DNA of 64,000 bases from Siphonodentalium dalli (taxonomy: Eukaryota > Mollusca > Scaphopoda > Gadilida > Siphonodentaliidae), in assembly GCA_032622095.1 (NCBI GenBank), contig CP136068.1, positions 124,749,989 to 124,813,988 on the forward strand, read 5' to 3'. The notes under the pieces are model-generated. The model worked only from the letters and a program-made list of their open reading frames with translations, did not search any database and was not told the DNA's origin. The position numbers and the translations under genes are program-made. Positions within the stretch are counted from its first letter, which is position 1. Each line of letters begins with the position of its first letter. Shown here one piece after another: positions 1 through 13,154 of this stretch.

Positions 1-469
1 CCTCGTCAATGGCAAATGTCTTAAAATGACGCTATAATATCACGCTTGATGACTGTCTCAAAAACATTGCCATTTACTAATGATTAATGTGAAGAAAAAT
101 GGAAGATATGGTGAAATATTAATTAAATTTCCTATTTTCGTGCAGATGACGTCATTTTTCGGCGGCCATTTTGAATTTTTTTCGAAATTTTTTGCCGTCA
201 TTTTGAAGAAGGACATCATACCAACAAATGGCATATATTTTGTCTGTGTCTTTTGCTAACAACCGATCTATTACAACGATTAAATACAGCTGGTCGGAAT
301 TAGAGGAAATGGCGGCCATCTTGGATTCAAATGGCTCTAGCACCTAGTAGGGCCACCTTTATTTTTCGGAGAATTCCGGATTCTTTATCTGGATACCATA
401 GGGAACAATAAAAATAAGGTTATTTGTAATCATCGGGGGGGGGGGGGGGGGTGCAGGTTGACCTTATTG
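1..469. other. No gene seen; GCCGCCAT-type dispersed repeat and a poly-G run
   Basis: The stretch contains GGCGGCCATTTTGAA and GGCGGCCATCTTGGATT, members of a dispersed repeat seen again at 4-9, 11-12, 27-29 and 33-36 kb, plus a run of G near 436-453. The open frames are short and not convincing. Confidence 0.6.
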
Positions 470-3400
470 GCTCCCCGACTATATGGGATTTGTGCGTCAT
501 CTTGAACTAGGAAGGTATATGGTCACAGTGGTCGATGAGTATATACAAGCTTACAGAAGGTCATCTCTATGTATGTGTCGCATACCCCATGGGGATAACG
601 ACATGTACACCTGGCGAACCAGTTAGCTAGTCACTTCTCAATAGATGGTTCGTCAACTCACAAACTCAGCGAACGCAAACTCAGTGGACAACTTTGACAG
701 TGTTTCGAAGGTTGCTAACTGTCTCATTCCCTTGGACAGATGTCTATCTGCTAAGGAGAAGACCATAATGTACCGACTACCCACACTTCTTGACCATGAT
801 CCGAAGCAAACTGTGTGACGTCCAGCAGTTGTCTCGTCGAATATCTCCCAGCAGACAAGAACAATACTCGCGGTGCTATAGTTTGTGGACATGCGCCATG
901 ATAGTTGGAATGAAATGGGCCACGGTATACACCACCCCTATACATGTAGTCCAAGTCTTCTCGTACTAAAACCGGCTAAGATATTGGGATGGAGGTGCCG
1001 GTATTTAGTCCGAGTTCGTCCCGTATAGTCTCTTATGACACGACTTACGCCCAGGATCTGTGGCGGGAATCTGTGGTGTATTTTACTCGATTAACCTAGC
1101 AAATCAATACGTGATGCTATATACATCGGAAAGGGTGACATCTTATGGTCACAATGGTGTATAATAATCTAACTTTAATGTTACATTACACATAGAATAT
1201 TCCGGTTGATTGCCACAAACATCGCTTTGTTTCTCTGTTTGTTTACGTTTTAACTGAAAGCCGAATTGTTCCGAATAACTTCGGCATAATCCGCTGGGTA
1301 TTCTAGTTTCCGTTTCTATATATAGCGCGGGGTTTTCCGAACAAAATGGCGAAAACCGATCGCCCCAAAGTCCAGTTTCCTATGTGCTTTGAGAACAATT
1401 CCCGCACTAAAAACTTAATGACATAATGGAGGATCAGAACGGTAGTTTTGTTGACAATTTTCGCAAGCAACTTGTCAAAATTGGAGCAAATTAGAACTCT
1501 TACGTCTGACTTGCCATGCGTGTGATGTGCATTTTGACTTGTGTGTTGATAAAATAATCGGAGAACCGAATCACACAGTTTCGAAATATAGTTCTTCCGT
1601 TTCAGTGGGACTTTTCAAACTTAAGGTTCAAAATTTATACAAATTTTGTTTGATTTTTTGTGTGCTTAACAAGAGCAGTATATTGCCCTGTTCGCTTAGT
1701 ATATATCTTAATTTCGCGGAAGTCCACCAAATGTGGGTGAAATGTAGCACCATATAAGGCATATTATTTATTCTAATGCTCGTTGTGTTTACACTGTTTT
1801 AAACTTTGGGAGGGTTGTAATTCCCGTAATTTATTTAATGTATTACATTTATATCTCCAATGTTTAATTAATCTATTTATTTTTTATTTATTGACACACA
1901 TAATTACGATTACAATGGAGAATTTATCGTAATTTGCGTTGTTAGTCCAAACTCTACGGAATATTTTCAACGGAAAATGCCGAACACAGTTCGCGAGGTC
2001 AACTGAGTTCGCATACTTTAAAAAAATTGTAAACATTGCGATAAATGTCTCTTTTCGCATTAAATTACCGCTTTCAATTCACAACTGATGTGGATTTCAG
2101 ATCAAATAGCATGTCTTCTGTTGAAAATATCCGTTTATTGTCGCAATTGTGATATTTTATTTCATATAATTGTGGTTTTATTTGAGCGGGTCAATAACGC
2201 TTAAATCGTGTCATAAGAGACTATATACGGTACGAACTCGGACTAAATACCGGCACCTCCATCCCAATATCTTAGCCGGTTTTAGTACGAGAAGACTTGG
2301 ACTACTATACCTGGTGCATGGTTAAGATATAGAATGTAATGCGTGTCGGGTTTTTTTTTTTGGTGTGGTAAGATTGTATTTCCACATCCGTTTCGAAGCC
2401 GTTCTGATTCAACTTGACCAGACGTACAATTTTGTCTGGATAATACTATGCTAGACCATGCTAGCCTCCCTCAAAACAGTCGGATAGACTAAAGGATAAT
2501 GTCTTTATGGCATGAAGGTATGCGTTTTTGTTATCCTCTCGCAGGGTTAGTGTCAGTATGTGGGCGGTGTTATTCAAGAAAATGTCAGGAACTGTGGTGC
2601 ATTTATTTCACTATGTATTTAAAGCACAATTTATAGTCTCGATGGCAATGGCTGTGGACGTTGGGGAACGCGACCTTTGTGATCATATAGCTTTATATAT
2701 ATATATATATAACTTTAGAATATAGTAGTTAATGTCTCATGTAGGACAATGGTCGCAATAGTTACCAAGAAATCACTTGGTGTGCCCAACGTATGTTGAA
2801 CTGAATGCCAGAGCTCATCAACGTAACATTCCTCTGGATGTTCTTCGCGTTGAATATTTCACCCTTGTGTTGATGACATTTGTACTTTCTCGAAACATAC
2901 CGACCACCACCCAGCGTGAGTATGACATATCAGCCAACTATCAAAGGCATCGCCCTTAAGACTACACCCCAGTCTGGGTAGGGCTTATATAGTAGTAGCC
3001 AATGTTACACGCCTGGTCCAGTTGATTAAGAACGGCTTCCAAACGAATGGGAACGTACAATCTTAGCATACAAGGAAAGCAAAGCCACACATGAGATCCT
3101 GTCTGAATCTAAAACATACCAAAATAAGGGGCGGTGCAGTCATGATCCAATTCTGTTCGGTGAGACGATTGCTGGACGCCAACAAGATTGTTCTTATGTT
3201 CATGTTCAAGAAGTGTGGGCATATTATGCATTACGGTCTCCTGCGCCTTAGCAGAAAGGCATCCGTCAAATCTCAGGCTTTCAACATTCGAGGCCATATA
3301 CAGAAGTTGTCCGGGTACGCCAGTGCATTAGATGAGTATGTGAATTGATGAACCATATATTGAGAAGTGGCTGTTTGCGAAGATCACCAGGTGTACATGT

Positions 3401-3535
3401 TGTTATCCCCATTAGGTCACCGAAGCTGAAAATACGCAGATAGATAGGTCCTTCTGAAAGCTAGTATACACATCGACCGAATACCTGTCTAGTTTATCGC
3501 ACAAGATGACGCCCATACCCCATATGTAGCATCTG
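470..3535. mobile_element. Old large inverted-repeat element with diverged ~450-bp arms
   Basis: The arm at about 470-935 pairs with the arm at about 3085-3535 in inverted orientation. Shared blocks are GGGGATAACRACATGTACACC, CACTTCTCAATA-ATGGTTC and CCCACACTTCTTGA-CATGA. The arms are clearly diverged. The interior is occupied by the nested element at 946-2304, and no intact coding frame is seen. Confidence 0.7.
946..2304. mobile_element. Nested hAT-like TIR element, copy 1
   Basis: About 95-bp terminal inverted repeats: the left end GTAGTCCAAGTCTTCTCG pairs with the right end CGAGAAGACTTGGACTA. Flanks CTATACAT (938-945) and CTATACCT (2305-2312) agree at 7 of 8 bases, fitting an 8-bp target duplication. 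The interior carries short frames, one with a C-x2-C-type start (SLTCHACDVHFDLCVDK), but no transposase. A second copy starts at 62951. Confidence 0.75.
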
Positions 3536-4739
3536 AATTATACCATAAGCTATACCACGAATGAAGCTCACCAAGAATAAGGATACGAATTCAAAGCTTT
3601 CGAAACAAACACGTGAGCTGGACACCGGCATATATATTGTTTGAAACATTCCGATTAGTGGGACCCTTCTACAAAGAAGTGTAGAAAACTGTGTTGTTGT
3701 GAGCGAGATAGATTAATCTAGCTGACGAGAGACGAAAACTGGTACAGATAATGCTGAATGTGGCAAATCAGAATAATCTCAGGTACTGTTGTTTTGATTC
3801 TTGGAAGTCATAATTTAACTATTCGGCGCACCTATATACGGTTACCACCAGTATGGGCCCTTTATAGTCAAGAATGGATTTTGAAATGTCACATCGCGAT
3901 TGTGGGGTTTCGTCCTTCCAAAAGGCTACGACTTATGTTGGAACTAATAGATGTCTTATATTATGTACCGTTTCGTCTATACAGATCGATATTATGACAA
4001 AAAGTTGAAATTAGTATGTGATAATATCGACTTCTTTTCAATTTCTGGCCGCCAGTTTGGCCGCCATCTATGACTATGAGTATCAATTGCCAAACCCTAA
4101 TGAATACTTCATATCAATATTCCATATCAACATGAACTGGTGGGTAGAAATCGCGAAACAATAACGCCCATCGTAAGAAAGTAAAGAAATGTAGACATGT
4201 TTTCAAATTTCGGTCACCATTTTGGCCGCCATCTTCGATTTGGAAAACCATTTCTTGCATGAGATGTAAGGTAATTACTTCACCTCAATATTCCAACTCA
4301 ACTGTAAGCATGGGTGGAGTTGTCTCGACAATAATGCCCAATGATGTAAATATGAGGGAATTTCGGTGATTTTTCAAAATCTGTCCGCCAAATTGTGGGC
4401 GCCATTTTGGATTTGGGGGACTTTTATTTGGATATGGTACAAGTAAAGTTCTTCGCCTAAGTGTTCCCAACTCATAATAGTTCGCCAATGACTCTTCTAT
4501 ACGATAAATATATAACATGACGCCAAGATGCCAATATTTTCCCACAGAGACAAACAAAAGGTGGTGAAATGTCAGAAAAATAGCATATTTTCACATTTCG
4601 GTGGCCATCTTGGCCGCCATATTGGATTCTGGTGTCGGATTTTTAGCTAATTTGTAAGGGTTGTATATTAGCATAACGAATCGAGCGGAAAGCAAGACCG
4701 CATGTGATATTATATTTACTATAACGGCGATCAAAGAGA
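3536..4739. repeat. Degenerate ~175-bp repeats with GGCCGCCAT
   Basis: From about 4020, several units repeat with TTTGGCCGCCATCT, 'aatattcca-ctcaactg' and 'ataatgccca'. This is the dispersed GGCCGCCAT family in a loose tandem run. 3536-4019 shows nothing recognisable. Confidence 0.5.
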
Positions 4740-5929
4740 CCTGGTTCACTTTTGGATAAAAGCATGAAACTTTCAGGGTTGTTTGGGTATGTGGTACTCA
4801 TAAACCAGTTAGCTGGTTCCAGGTTTCTGGTGACCCTTGACCTTCAAATTGACCTCGACATTTAGAAAATTTGAGATTTAGGGGTATCAATTTTGTATCG
4901 AATATAATGGATCATAATGGCTATATTAAATGATATATATACATTGGAGATTGTCAAAGCGATACCATGGATGTCCGCCTTTGTATCCACATTCCATTTA
5001 TCTATGATAATCCAAAATGGCCGCCATAATGGACGCCAAAATAAAAAAATTGACGTTTTTTCACTAATAACTTTCAAATTAGTTCCTGCTTTTTGGAAAT
5101 GTTTGAGAATTGCAACTTTATTTTGTATTGGTCATGTTAACTGAATATTGGAGCATTGAAATATGCCATTCGTGGGCTCCCTGCCAACTCCGATCCCTTA
5201 AAAATTCGATTTTACAGAAAGCGGTATAAAAATTCACAAAAAATTCACCATTGGGATTCTAGTCATATTTCGTCAAGAAATGGGAAGAACTGTGCAATCT
5301 AAGTGACAAATTCCATTTCTTATGAATATTCCAACTCAATTGTACCCAAATTGTCAAAATGACAGCCAAAATGGCCGCCAGAATATGGAAAAATGTAAAT
5401 ATTGCCCCAGCGAGTCATGCAAACGCACACCAGCTGTGGTTGATGAAAAAAATGACCATTCTGTCTTATAGATATTGAATACTACCATTTCTGATGCACC
5501 TTGGTTAATTGTTGCTATTTTAAACACTGAAATTACCAGAATTATTGGATCACAAACTTGACATAAAAATCAGCAAAAATTAACCTTTCAGGTTATGACA
5601 ATTTTTTCAAGTAAAATGGCATCGAAGGTGTTTATTGTCTTGATCTGTCTTAAATGGGTCACACTTATCTGTTTTTGGACAAAATTACTCAAGATAGTTT
5701 GCAAAATGGCAACCAAATTTGGTAAAAAAAATAATATTTTTCATATATATTCTGAATATTATTAAACGATGCAGTACGGAATTTTTCCAAAACTTCTTTT
5801 GGGATTCTGACCATGTTTTTTTGTACGGAAATGGACAACACTTTGAAACTGAACTGAAAGGGGCATTATTATGAGGCTATAACAATAACATTGTGGCTCA
5901 AATATTGGCATCGAAAGGACTAATGTCAG

Positions 5930-7830
5930 GAAAACCGTTTCCCCCATTGTGCATATAAACCACCATCAGGATGTAGAACTCTCTGACATTACCTCTATAT
6001 CGATTAACATGTCCCTGAGTTATTGTGTAAAGCGATAACCACCCAAATTTACACATGTACAACCCACCCATGACCATACAATCGCTCCATATATACATAA
6101 ACACCACATACATGACCATGTAGCCACTCGTTTTTTACACACACACTTCATCCATGACCGTACAGCCATGTTTAGGTATAACCGTACACCACTCACCTGA
6201 CTATATAGTCACAAGTCACCATGCAGGTATACTTCTACGCCTCACCCACGACCGTATAATCACTCTATATATATATAGCTCTACACCCCATGATTATACA
6301 GTCACTTCATGTATACATATTCGCCTCACCATTGGCCATACAATTACTCCATGTATATATATTTGCCACACACATGAGTCACTCAAGCTATACATATACA
6401 CCACACCCATAACAATAGAGTCACTCCAAGTACACATATACACATCACCAATGGCCATACAGACATTCTATATATACCAATACCCGCTCACACGACCATT
6501 CATACACCCAGACTTGCATATACACCTCACTCATGACAATTCAGCCACTCGCTGTATACTCATAACCACATCCGTGGTCATATAGTCAATCATTGTTTAC
6601 CAATTCACATCCCCATTGGCCATATGGTTATTCCATATACACATATTGGCTGCACTAATGGTCATATAGCCACTAAAGATATACATATGCACCCCACCCA
6701 TGCCTATAAAGTCACTCCATGTATACATATACACATCACCAGTGGCCATGCAGCTTTCAAGACATACCAATACATCAACTCACCATTGGCCATACGGTCA
6801 TTCCCTGTATACACATTACCATATTGCCACTCAAGATATACATATACACCCCACTCATCACCATACTAGTAGAGTCACTCCAGTTGTGCGTATACACCTC
6901 ACTAATTGCCATAAAATCCTTCAAGACATACCCGTACCATTTACACCACCTCACCATCAGCCATATGGTATCTCGATCATACCTATTTGCCACATACATG
7001 GCATATAGCAGCCCTTTTAATTAAGATTGTTTGGCTTCAGCAATCTGCTACGGCAACCCTTTACCGTGGCCCAGTTTGCTTCAGCAAATCGCTTCGGCAT
7101 TGCCGAAGCCAATTATGACGGCTGCATATAGCCACTCAAGATATACATATACACCCCACACATGGCCATAGAGTCATTCAATGTATACATATACACCTCA
7201 TCATTGAATGGATACACCAATACCACATGGTCATTTGCATACTCCAGACTTGCACATACACCTGACGCATGATAATTCAGCCATTCGCTGTATACACATA
7301 CATCCGATCCATGATCATACAGCGACTCACAGGACCCTGTATACATATATACCCCCTAATGACAATACACCAACAGCAAAGATGCACATACATACACATA
7401 AGATCACAAAATTCTAACCATAAGCATACAACCACTCCTTATGTATCCATGCACCCCACCCATTTTAATACAACCAACACATGTATACATATACACCCAT
7501 CCATGACAATAAAGCCAGCAAATGTACACCTGTACATTCCACACATGATCATAAGATCACTCCATAGATACATAAACAACACACGGATGGAATGTAGCTA
7601 CTCTTGTTATACGCATACACCACTTCAGTGACTATACAGCCACTCCACGTATACCTATTCACCTCATACTTTAGCACTCCTTGTTTACCTGCATCTCACC
7701 ATAAACACCACACACATGACCATATAGACACTCCTTGTATAGTCACACCATTCGTGATTATATTTCATGTATACCTATTCACATCATCTGTGACCACAAA
7801 TTCACTCCCTGACTACCATTTTTACAAACA
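5930..7830. repeat. Degenerate ~40-bp minisatellite
   Basis: Repeated units contain 'ccatgaccatacagtcactc' followed by 'catgtatacatatacacc'. Unit length varies around 40-42 bp and copies are strongly diverged. Long overlapping open frames here (His/Tyr/Thr-rich) are products of the repeat. Confidence 0.85.
7009..7123. mobile_element. Short hAT-like MITE (CAGCCCTTTTAATT), copy 1
   Basis: A 115-bp element inserted in the minisatellite, with GCATATAG on both sides (7001-7008 and 7124-7131), a perfect 8-bp duplication. The ends show TTTGGCTTCAGCAAT pairing with ATTGCCGAAGCCAA. A close second copy lies at 56435-56556. Confidence 0.8.
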
Positions 7831-9310
7831 TCATGTATTAAGTTGATCAATGTTGATAAATTTTGACGCTAATTTGTGAGAGTAGCAACGTCAATTGGTC
7901 CTGCTCAGCTCAGTTTCGAAGTTCTGCATGCCCATTTCCCTTCAGAAACATGGCCAGAATCTCAAAAGAAGTTTTTTAGGTAAAATTCCATACTGCATCC
8001 TTTAAAATGAATTTGTCATGCCCCATAAGGTACTGGGACAGCCATAATATAACCTATAGTTTTCATTTGATTAAGTAACATGTTTAATAACCCAGTAGGT
8101 CACAATTTGCTACCTTTTCGGAACAGCAGAGAATAATGTTTGGGATATATATGAAAAATTAACTTGTTGGGTGCATAAGAAATGTTTGTATTCAATCTAT
8201 ATAACACACAATAGTCAAATTTTTTCATCAACCACAACTTGTATGTGGTTGCATGGCACACAGCATGGGGCAATATTTACCATTTTTCACATTTTGGCCG
8301 CCATTTTTGAAGCCATTTTGAGCCAAAGTGACAATTTTGGAACCAATGAGTTGGAATATGCATAATAAATGGAATGTTTCACTAAAATTGCACAGTTCTG
8401 CCCATTTCTTGATGAAATATGACTAGAAATCACATTTTTTGGGAAAATATTATACCGCTTTCTGTAAAATCAAATTTTGAGGGATCAGAAGGGTTTCTGA
8501 CTTCATGAATGGCATATTTCCTTGCTCCAATGGTCAGTTAACATGAATAGTACAACATGAAGTGAGAATTCTGAACCAGTACCAAACAGCATAAACTGAT
8601 CTTAAAGATATTAGAGAAAACAAATCAAATTTTCCACATCCGGCTGCCATTTTGGCCGCCATTTTTTCAGCCATTTTGAGCCATAGTGACAATTTTGGTA
8701 CTAATGAGTTGGAATATGCATAAGAAATGGAATGTTTCACTAAAATTTCACAGTTCTGCCCATTTCTTGATGAAATATGACTAGAAATCCCAATGGTGAT
8801 TTTTGGTAAAATTTTATACCGCTTTTTGTAAAATCGAATTTTTGAGGGATCAGAAGGGTTTCTGACACCATGAATGGCATATTTCATTGCTCCAATGGTC
8901 AGTTAACATGAAAAATCCAACATAAAGTCACAATTCTCAACCAGTACCAAACAGCATAAACTGATCTTAAAGATATTAGAGAAAAAAAATCTATTTTTCC
9001 ACTTCCAGCTGCCATTTTGACGGCCATCTTGGATGGTGAATTCCAATTTTACCCTATAATGGTGGCATTTGATCTTATCTTCACAAAAATGTATACATTT
9101 GTATACATATGACAACACTGTCTCACTATAATCTGCATCAAACTGACTTAGTGACCCGTCTGAAAAACGGCGGCCATGTTGGGCGCCATCTTGAATTGAA
9201 CGGGTTCCACTTAACCGAAAGCTGGAACCAGCTGGATTATGATCAGGGATATAGTGGGCAATATATGTGCGAAGTTTGGTGCTTTTATCCGGAAGTGAAC
9301 GATTCTTCCA

Positions 9311-9773
9311 TTATTGTGGGTTAATCGGAATACTAAACAGTTCATTTTTGTCAGTATGTTGCAGTTATATTCATAAGATGTATTGTCATATTAATTAAGA
9401 AATTGATGCACTGCACTCAGTACGGACAGTTCACAGCGTGACATTTTTAGATCCGTACTCAGCACTGGCGTATAGCAGCCAATAGTTAGAATACTGATGA
9501 AATTAACAACTTGCATCAAAACACTCCATACATGATGACAGTGAACATTGAGAAACTGTTCTAGACTAAAGCAACCTTTTCCGCTAAGTTTAAAACCTAA
9601 TTGCCAGTATTCGAATGGATACCAGAAATGTTTATAATGATGACAAGATAAATATCCAGTATATATATCTTTATATATTATAGAATATATATAAATATTT
9701 ATAATGACAAGATAAATATCCAGTTATATATAACCAAGCTGCTTGTGGAAATATGACAGTTGTTGTTAGCAAT
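9311..9773. other. No feature recognised except a short local duplication
   Basis: AT-rich; 'gataaatatccagt' occurs twice near 9647 and 9710. No coding signal. Confidence 0.5.
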
Positions 9774-10584
9774 CAGGGTTCACGCTGGACTGAAAATTTT
9801 TATTGAAAATGAAAATTTTATTGGCCAAATTAAAAAAAACTTAGGCCAAATTAAAAAAAAAAACTTTGGTCAAATTAAATCCTCAAAACTCATATAACTA
9901 ACTAAAGGTATATAACTATAATCACATACTGCTTAACTAAGTGCAATAACGCTTTGTTACTGACACCATGGTCCCAACTAATAAAGTAATGAGCTGTGTT
10001 AGTTGTTGTCATCGCTATTGTCACGAAGACAACAAAAAATGTTGCTTATTATCTGTTGAATATCTATTGTATTCAAACCTTTTATGATGTGAAGCCAGGT
10101 TGTTGTTAGTAGATGGGAGGCAGTTTAAGACACATTACGTAACTGACATGCCATTGAGTTAAGTGCTGCTAGCTTGTACATCAAATTATGGGACAATGCA
10201 CTTACAAATTTCATCTTACAGACTGCCTAATCAATAAAACATTACATAACCAGAGTACAGATTAAGCATTTTAATGATTAGTGTATTTAGTCCAATATTA
10301 TTTTAAATTGTTGGTTAAATGTTAGAGCTTACCTTGTCCCCTTTGTACAGCTGTCACAATTCAATCAATGCTCCCGTTAAAAAATAAATTTGAGTCTACA
10401 TGGTATGATATTTCCGAAGTACGAAACCCGCGTGTTCAAGAAAGGAGATACTTTCGTCGCCTAACTTTGTCGATCTATTCAGCGCTTTGGAAATCCAACT
10501 CAATTTGGGGGGAAAAAAAGTTTGGCCAAACAGGCCAAAAAAAAAAATTATTGGCCAATTTAACCACCGACAGCGCGAACACTG
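9774..10584. mobile_element. Non-autonomous hAT element with perfect 8-bp TSD
   Basis: Begins CAGGGTTCACGCTGGACTG and ends CAGCGCGAACACTG, giving CAG...CTG termini. The perfect 8-bp target duplication TTAGCAAT lies at 9766-9773 and 10585-10592. The interior is A/T-rich with repeated 'ttggccaaattaaaaaa'. No transposase. The open frame at 10368-10709 crosses the boundary and is spurious. Confidence 0.88.
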
Positions 10585-10592
10585 TTAGCAAT

Positions 10593-11250
10593 GAGATAAT
10601 TCCAGTGACCACTCCAAACATGAAGATATTCTACACAATTTTCATGCGACTTGAAGGACACACAAATGTTGGTGTCTGCTTCGCCCACAGGAAACTACTG
10701 AGTGAGTAACCATCTGTCTTGGTCTCTTGGATGAATGGAAAAATTACTGTTTTAAACATTTATTAAAATCTGTTAAGCTTCTTGCGTAGAAATATATATA
10801 ATAAAATGAACACAAATACATGTCGCACATTAAAATATAATGCCTCTGGTTTTTGATACAACAGAGATAAAAATTAAAGTGCCAATGACACTGTATTTCA
10901 ACTTGACATTAACAGCATTCTGCAATGTTGACCAATCGGCATATGAAAATAGACTGCAGAATTTATCGGGGATAATCAAAATAAGTTATAGCAACCATCT
11001 CGATATTAATTTAATTAACTGTACGAAGATTTGGAGTGGACTGACTATAATTGTGGCCCGTATTTAGTGGCAAAATATGTCCAAATATAGGCTATGCATA
11101 AGAGAATTTTTATGTCTTTTGTAGCTCCCATCTGGACATTAGTCCTGTTTAGTATTGAATTTAAAGTGAACAGTTGAGAAATATAGCTTGTAAGGGTGTG
11201 CATAAGTCGAATAACAGGAAGTGAGCCCATATTTGATAGCAGACAAAAAA
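10593..11250. other. No feature recognised
   Basis: AT-rich unique-looking sequence without convincing coding frames or repeats. Confidence 0.45.
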
Positions 11251-12590
11251 ATGAAAGCATCATTGACACTATAGCTCAACTTAACCTCTTCACTGCTATG
11301 ACGTCCGTAACTATTACGGACGTAAAAGTGCACGCCGTGTGCTATATGGTCCGTAGGTACTACGGACCTACTTCGGCGCACTAGCAGTAGGCCATTATAC
11401 ATAACTGGACTCAGACATTGGTGCATCGGAATAACTGTATCTCGAAGTTTCAAACATTGTAAGATGTTCCGCGATTATGAATGATAATATCATTTCAACC
11501 AAGTCAGTATTATGGTTCTTGTGATATTCCCGTTATATTTTCCCAATGGAAAATGGCAATAACGTCAACAGCCCAGCACACGACGTCATAACGTCATATA
11601 GCAGCGAAGTGGTTAATAAGCGTTAACAGAATGATAAAGAAGGAAAGTCAAAAAGTTTCAGTAAATGGATTGTATTGTGTAAATGAAACTAATTTCATTT
11701 CAAACATTTCTCCGCTAAATGTGGGCTGCAGGGTGTTCCAATGGATTCAACTGTGAAATCCAAGATGGCTCCAGTGGCAGGCACCCATGTTTTTTAAAAA
11801 AAAATTCGGAACAATTGGACAGCTTCCATCTAGAGGTCACACCAAAGAACCATACAAAGTTTGGATGAGTGTTGGGTGTGTCAAAGCATTTTAGTAATAA
11901 AGAGTAAAATTCAAGATGGATGCTGGTGGCCATGTTTTTTTAGCGAATTTCATAAATAATTGATGGCTCCCATCTAGAGGTCATCATGAAGATCCATATG
12001 AAGTTTGATGATGATCGGATGTGGCCTGTAGGGCATGACAAAGGATTAAGTCACGCAAAGAGTAAAATCCAAAATGGTTGCTGGCATCCATGTTTTTTAA
12101 CAAATTCCGAAATAATTGATGGCTCATATCTAGAAGTCACCATGAAGATCCATATAAAGTTTGGTGACGATTAGATTCAGGTCATTTCAGGATGTGGTCT
12201 GTAGGGTGTACCAAAGGATTTAGTCATGCAAGGATTAAAATTCAAGATGGCTGACGACGGCCAGTTGGCCATCTTTTTCATCGATATCTCCCACCTAGAG
12301 TTGATTCCAAATATGCCTGTACATTTTCAAAATATTTCTCCAATAAATACGGGGTGCAGAGTGTGCTGATGGTTCAAATTTGAGAAATCCAAAATTGCTG
12401 CTGGCAGTCATGTTTTTTAACGAATTTCTGAAAAAATCAATGGCTTCCATCTAGAGGTCACCCCCAAAGATCCATATGAAGTTTGGTGATGATCGCATGA
12501 GTGATGCAGCCTGCAGGTGAACCAAAAAATTGTTGATGGACACATGCATGGACAGATGGACGGACAACGGACAAAGTAAAGTTGAGCTAA
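11251..12590. mobile_element. Array-bearing element, copy 1 (degenerate)
   Basis: Starts near the ATTGACACTATAGCTCAAC end and finishes with ACAAAGTAAAGTTGAGCTAA. The interior repeats 'ccatctagaggtcac', 'aagatccatatgaagtttg' and 'catgttttttaacgaat'. The ends match the two large elements at 26931-28970 and 33391-36358. It was invaded by the TTAA element at 11281-11616. Confidence 0.7.
11281..11616. mobile_element. piggyBac-like MITE with TTAA duplication
   Basis: TTAA at 11281-11284 and 11613-11616. Inside, CCTCTTCACTGCTATGACG pairs with the right end ATAGCAGCGAAGTGG. The interior has small palindromes GTCCGTAACTATTACGGAC and GGTCCGTAGGTACTACGGACC (one split by a mismatch). TTAA specificity is the piggyBac hallmark; no transposase. 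Confidence 0.78.
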
Positions 12591-12671
12591 CAATTCTAAC
12601 TGTAATCCAGATGTGACTCTGAATGAGCATCTGAAGTTTTAAAGTGATCACATCAAGAGTTGAGGGCTTTA

Positions 12672-12935
12672 GGCCAAGCCTTGAAATAGGGTGTCTGTCA
12701 TTTGCAGAATGAGGTCCCCAGAGGGTGAATTAAGTGATGCTACCCCGCATAGCGGGCTAGCATCACCAAATTCACCCTCTGGGAACCTCATTCTGCTGAG
12801 GTGTAAGCAGAATGAGGTCCCCAGAGGGTGAATTTGGTGATGCTAGCCCGCTATGCGGGGTAGCATCACTAAATTCACCCTCCGGGGACCTCATTCTGCA
12901 AATGACAGACACCATGTTTCAAGGCTTGCTTTAGG
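12672..12935. mobile_element. GCAGAATGAGG element, double-hairpin form
   Basis: A palindrome of palindromes. The outer arms AAGCCTTGAAATAGGGTGT and CATGTTTCAAGGCTT enclose two hairpins, each with GCAGAATGAGGTCCCC, GAGGGTGAATT, a GCTAGCCCGC / GCGGGGTAGC loop and the reverse complement. A near-twin lies at 36835-37086. Confidence 0.85.
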
Positions 12936-13154
12936 CCAAGCTTAATAATGGACAGATATAATTCAAAAATTGTTTGTTAGGCCACAACAATAAAATATCC
13001 TGGTTTACAGACAATTGGGTTGAAAACAAGTTAATGCAGGAGGGGAAAAATAGCGGGACTGTCCATGAATTTCACAAGATTTTTAAAGTTTTACTCAAAA
13101 TTAAAAAATAAACTCAGGTAATTCTTCCCATAAAACTGTATAATATAATAAAAA

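Larger units (their letters stand above)
4740..9310. mobile_element. Large foldback element with a minisatellite loop
   Basis: The left arm (about 4740-5930) pairs in inverted orientation with the right arm (about 7850-9310). Paired blocks include TTCAC-TC-GGATAAAAGCA at the outer ends, AGCTGGTTCCAG, GTCATATTTCRTCAAGAAATGG, TTGTGGTTGATGAAAAAA and ACTTCTTTTGRGATTCTG. The right arm contains an internal ~367-bp tandem duplication starting near 8286 and 8653. The loop is the 5930-7830 minisatellite. Confidence 0.75.

Noticed and set aside
2528-3348. Short plus-strand frames
   Set aside because: They are in the right arm of the 470-3535 inverted repeat and are not conserved between the arms.
6154-7846. 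Many His/Tyr/Thr-rich open frames
   Set aside because: Products of the degenerate ~40-bp minisatellite in several frames.
9109-9324. 71-residue plus-strand frame
   Set aside because: It lies entirely in the foldback right arm; the inverted left arm does not preserve it.
10368-10709. 113-residue plus-strand frame
   Set aside because: It crosses the right end and target duplication of the hAT element and resembles no known protein.
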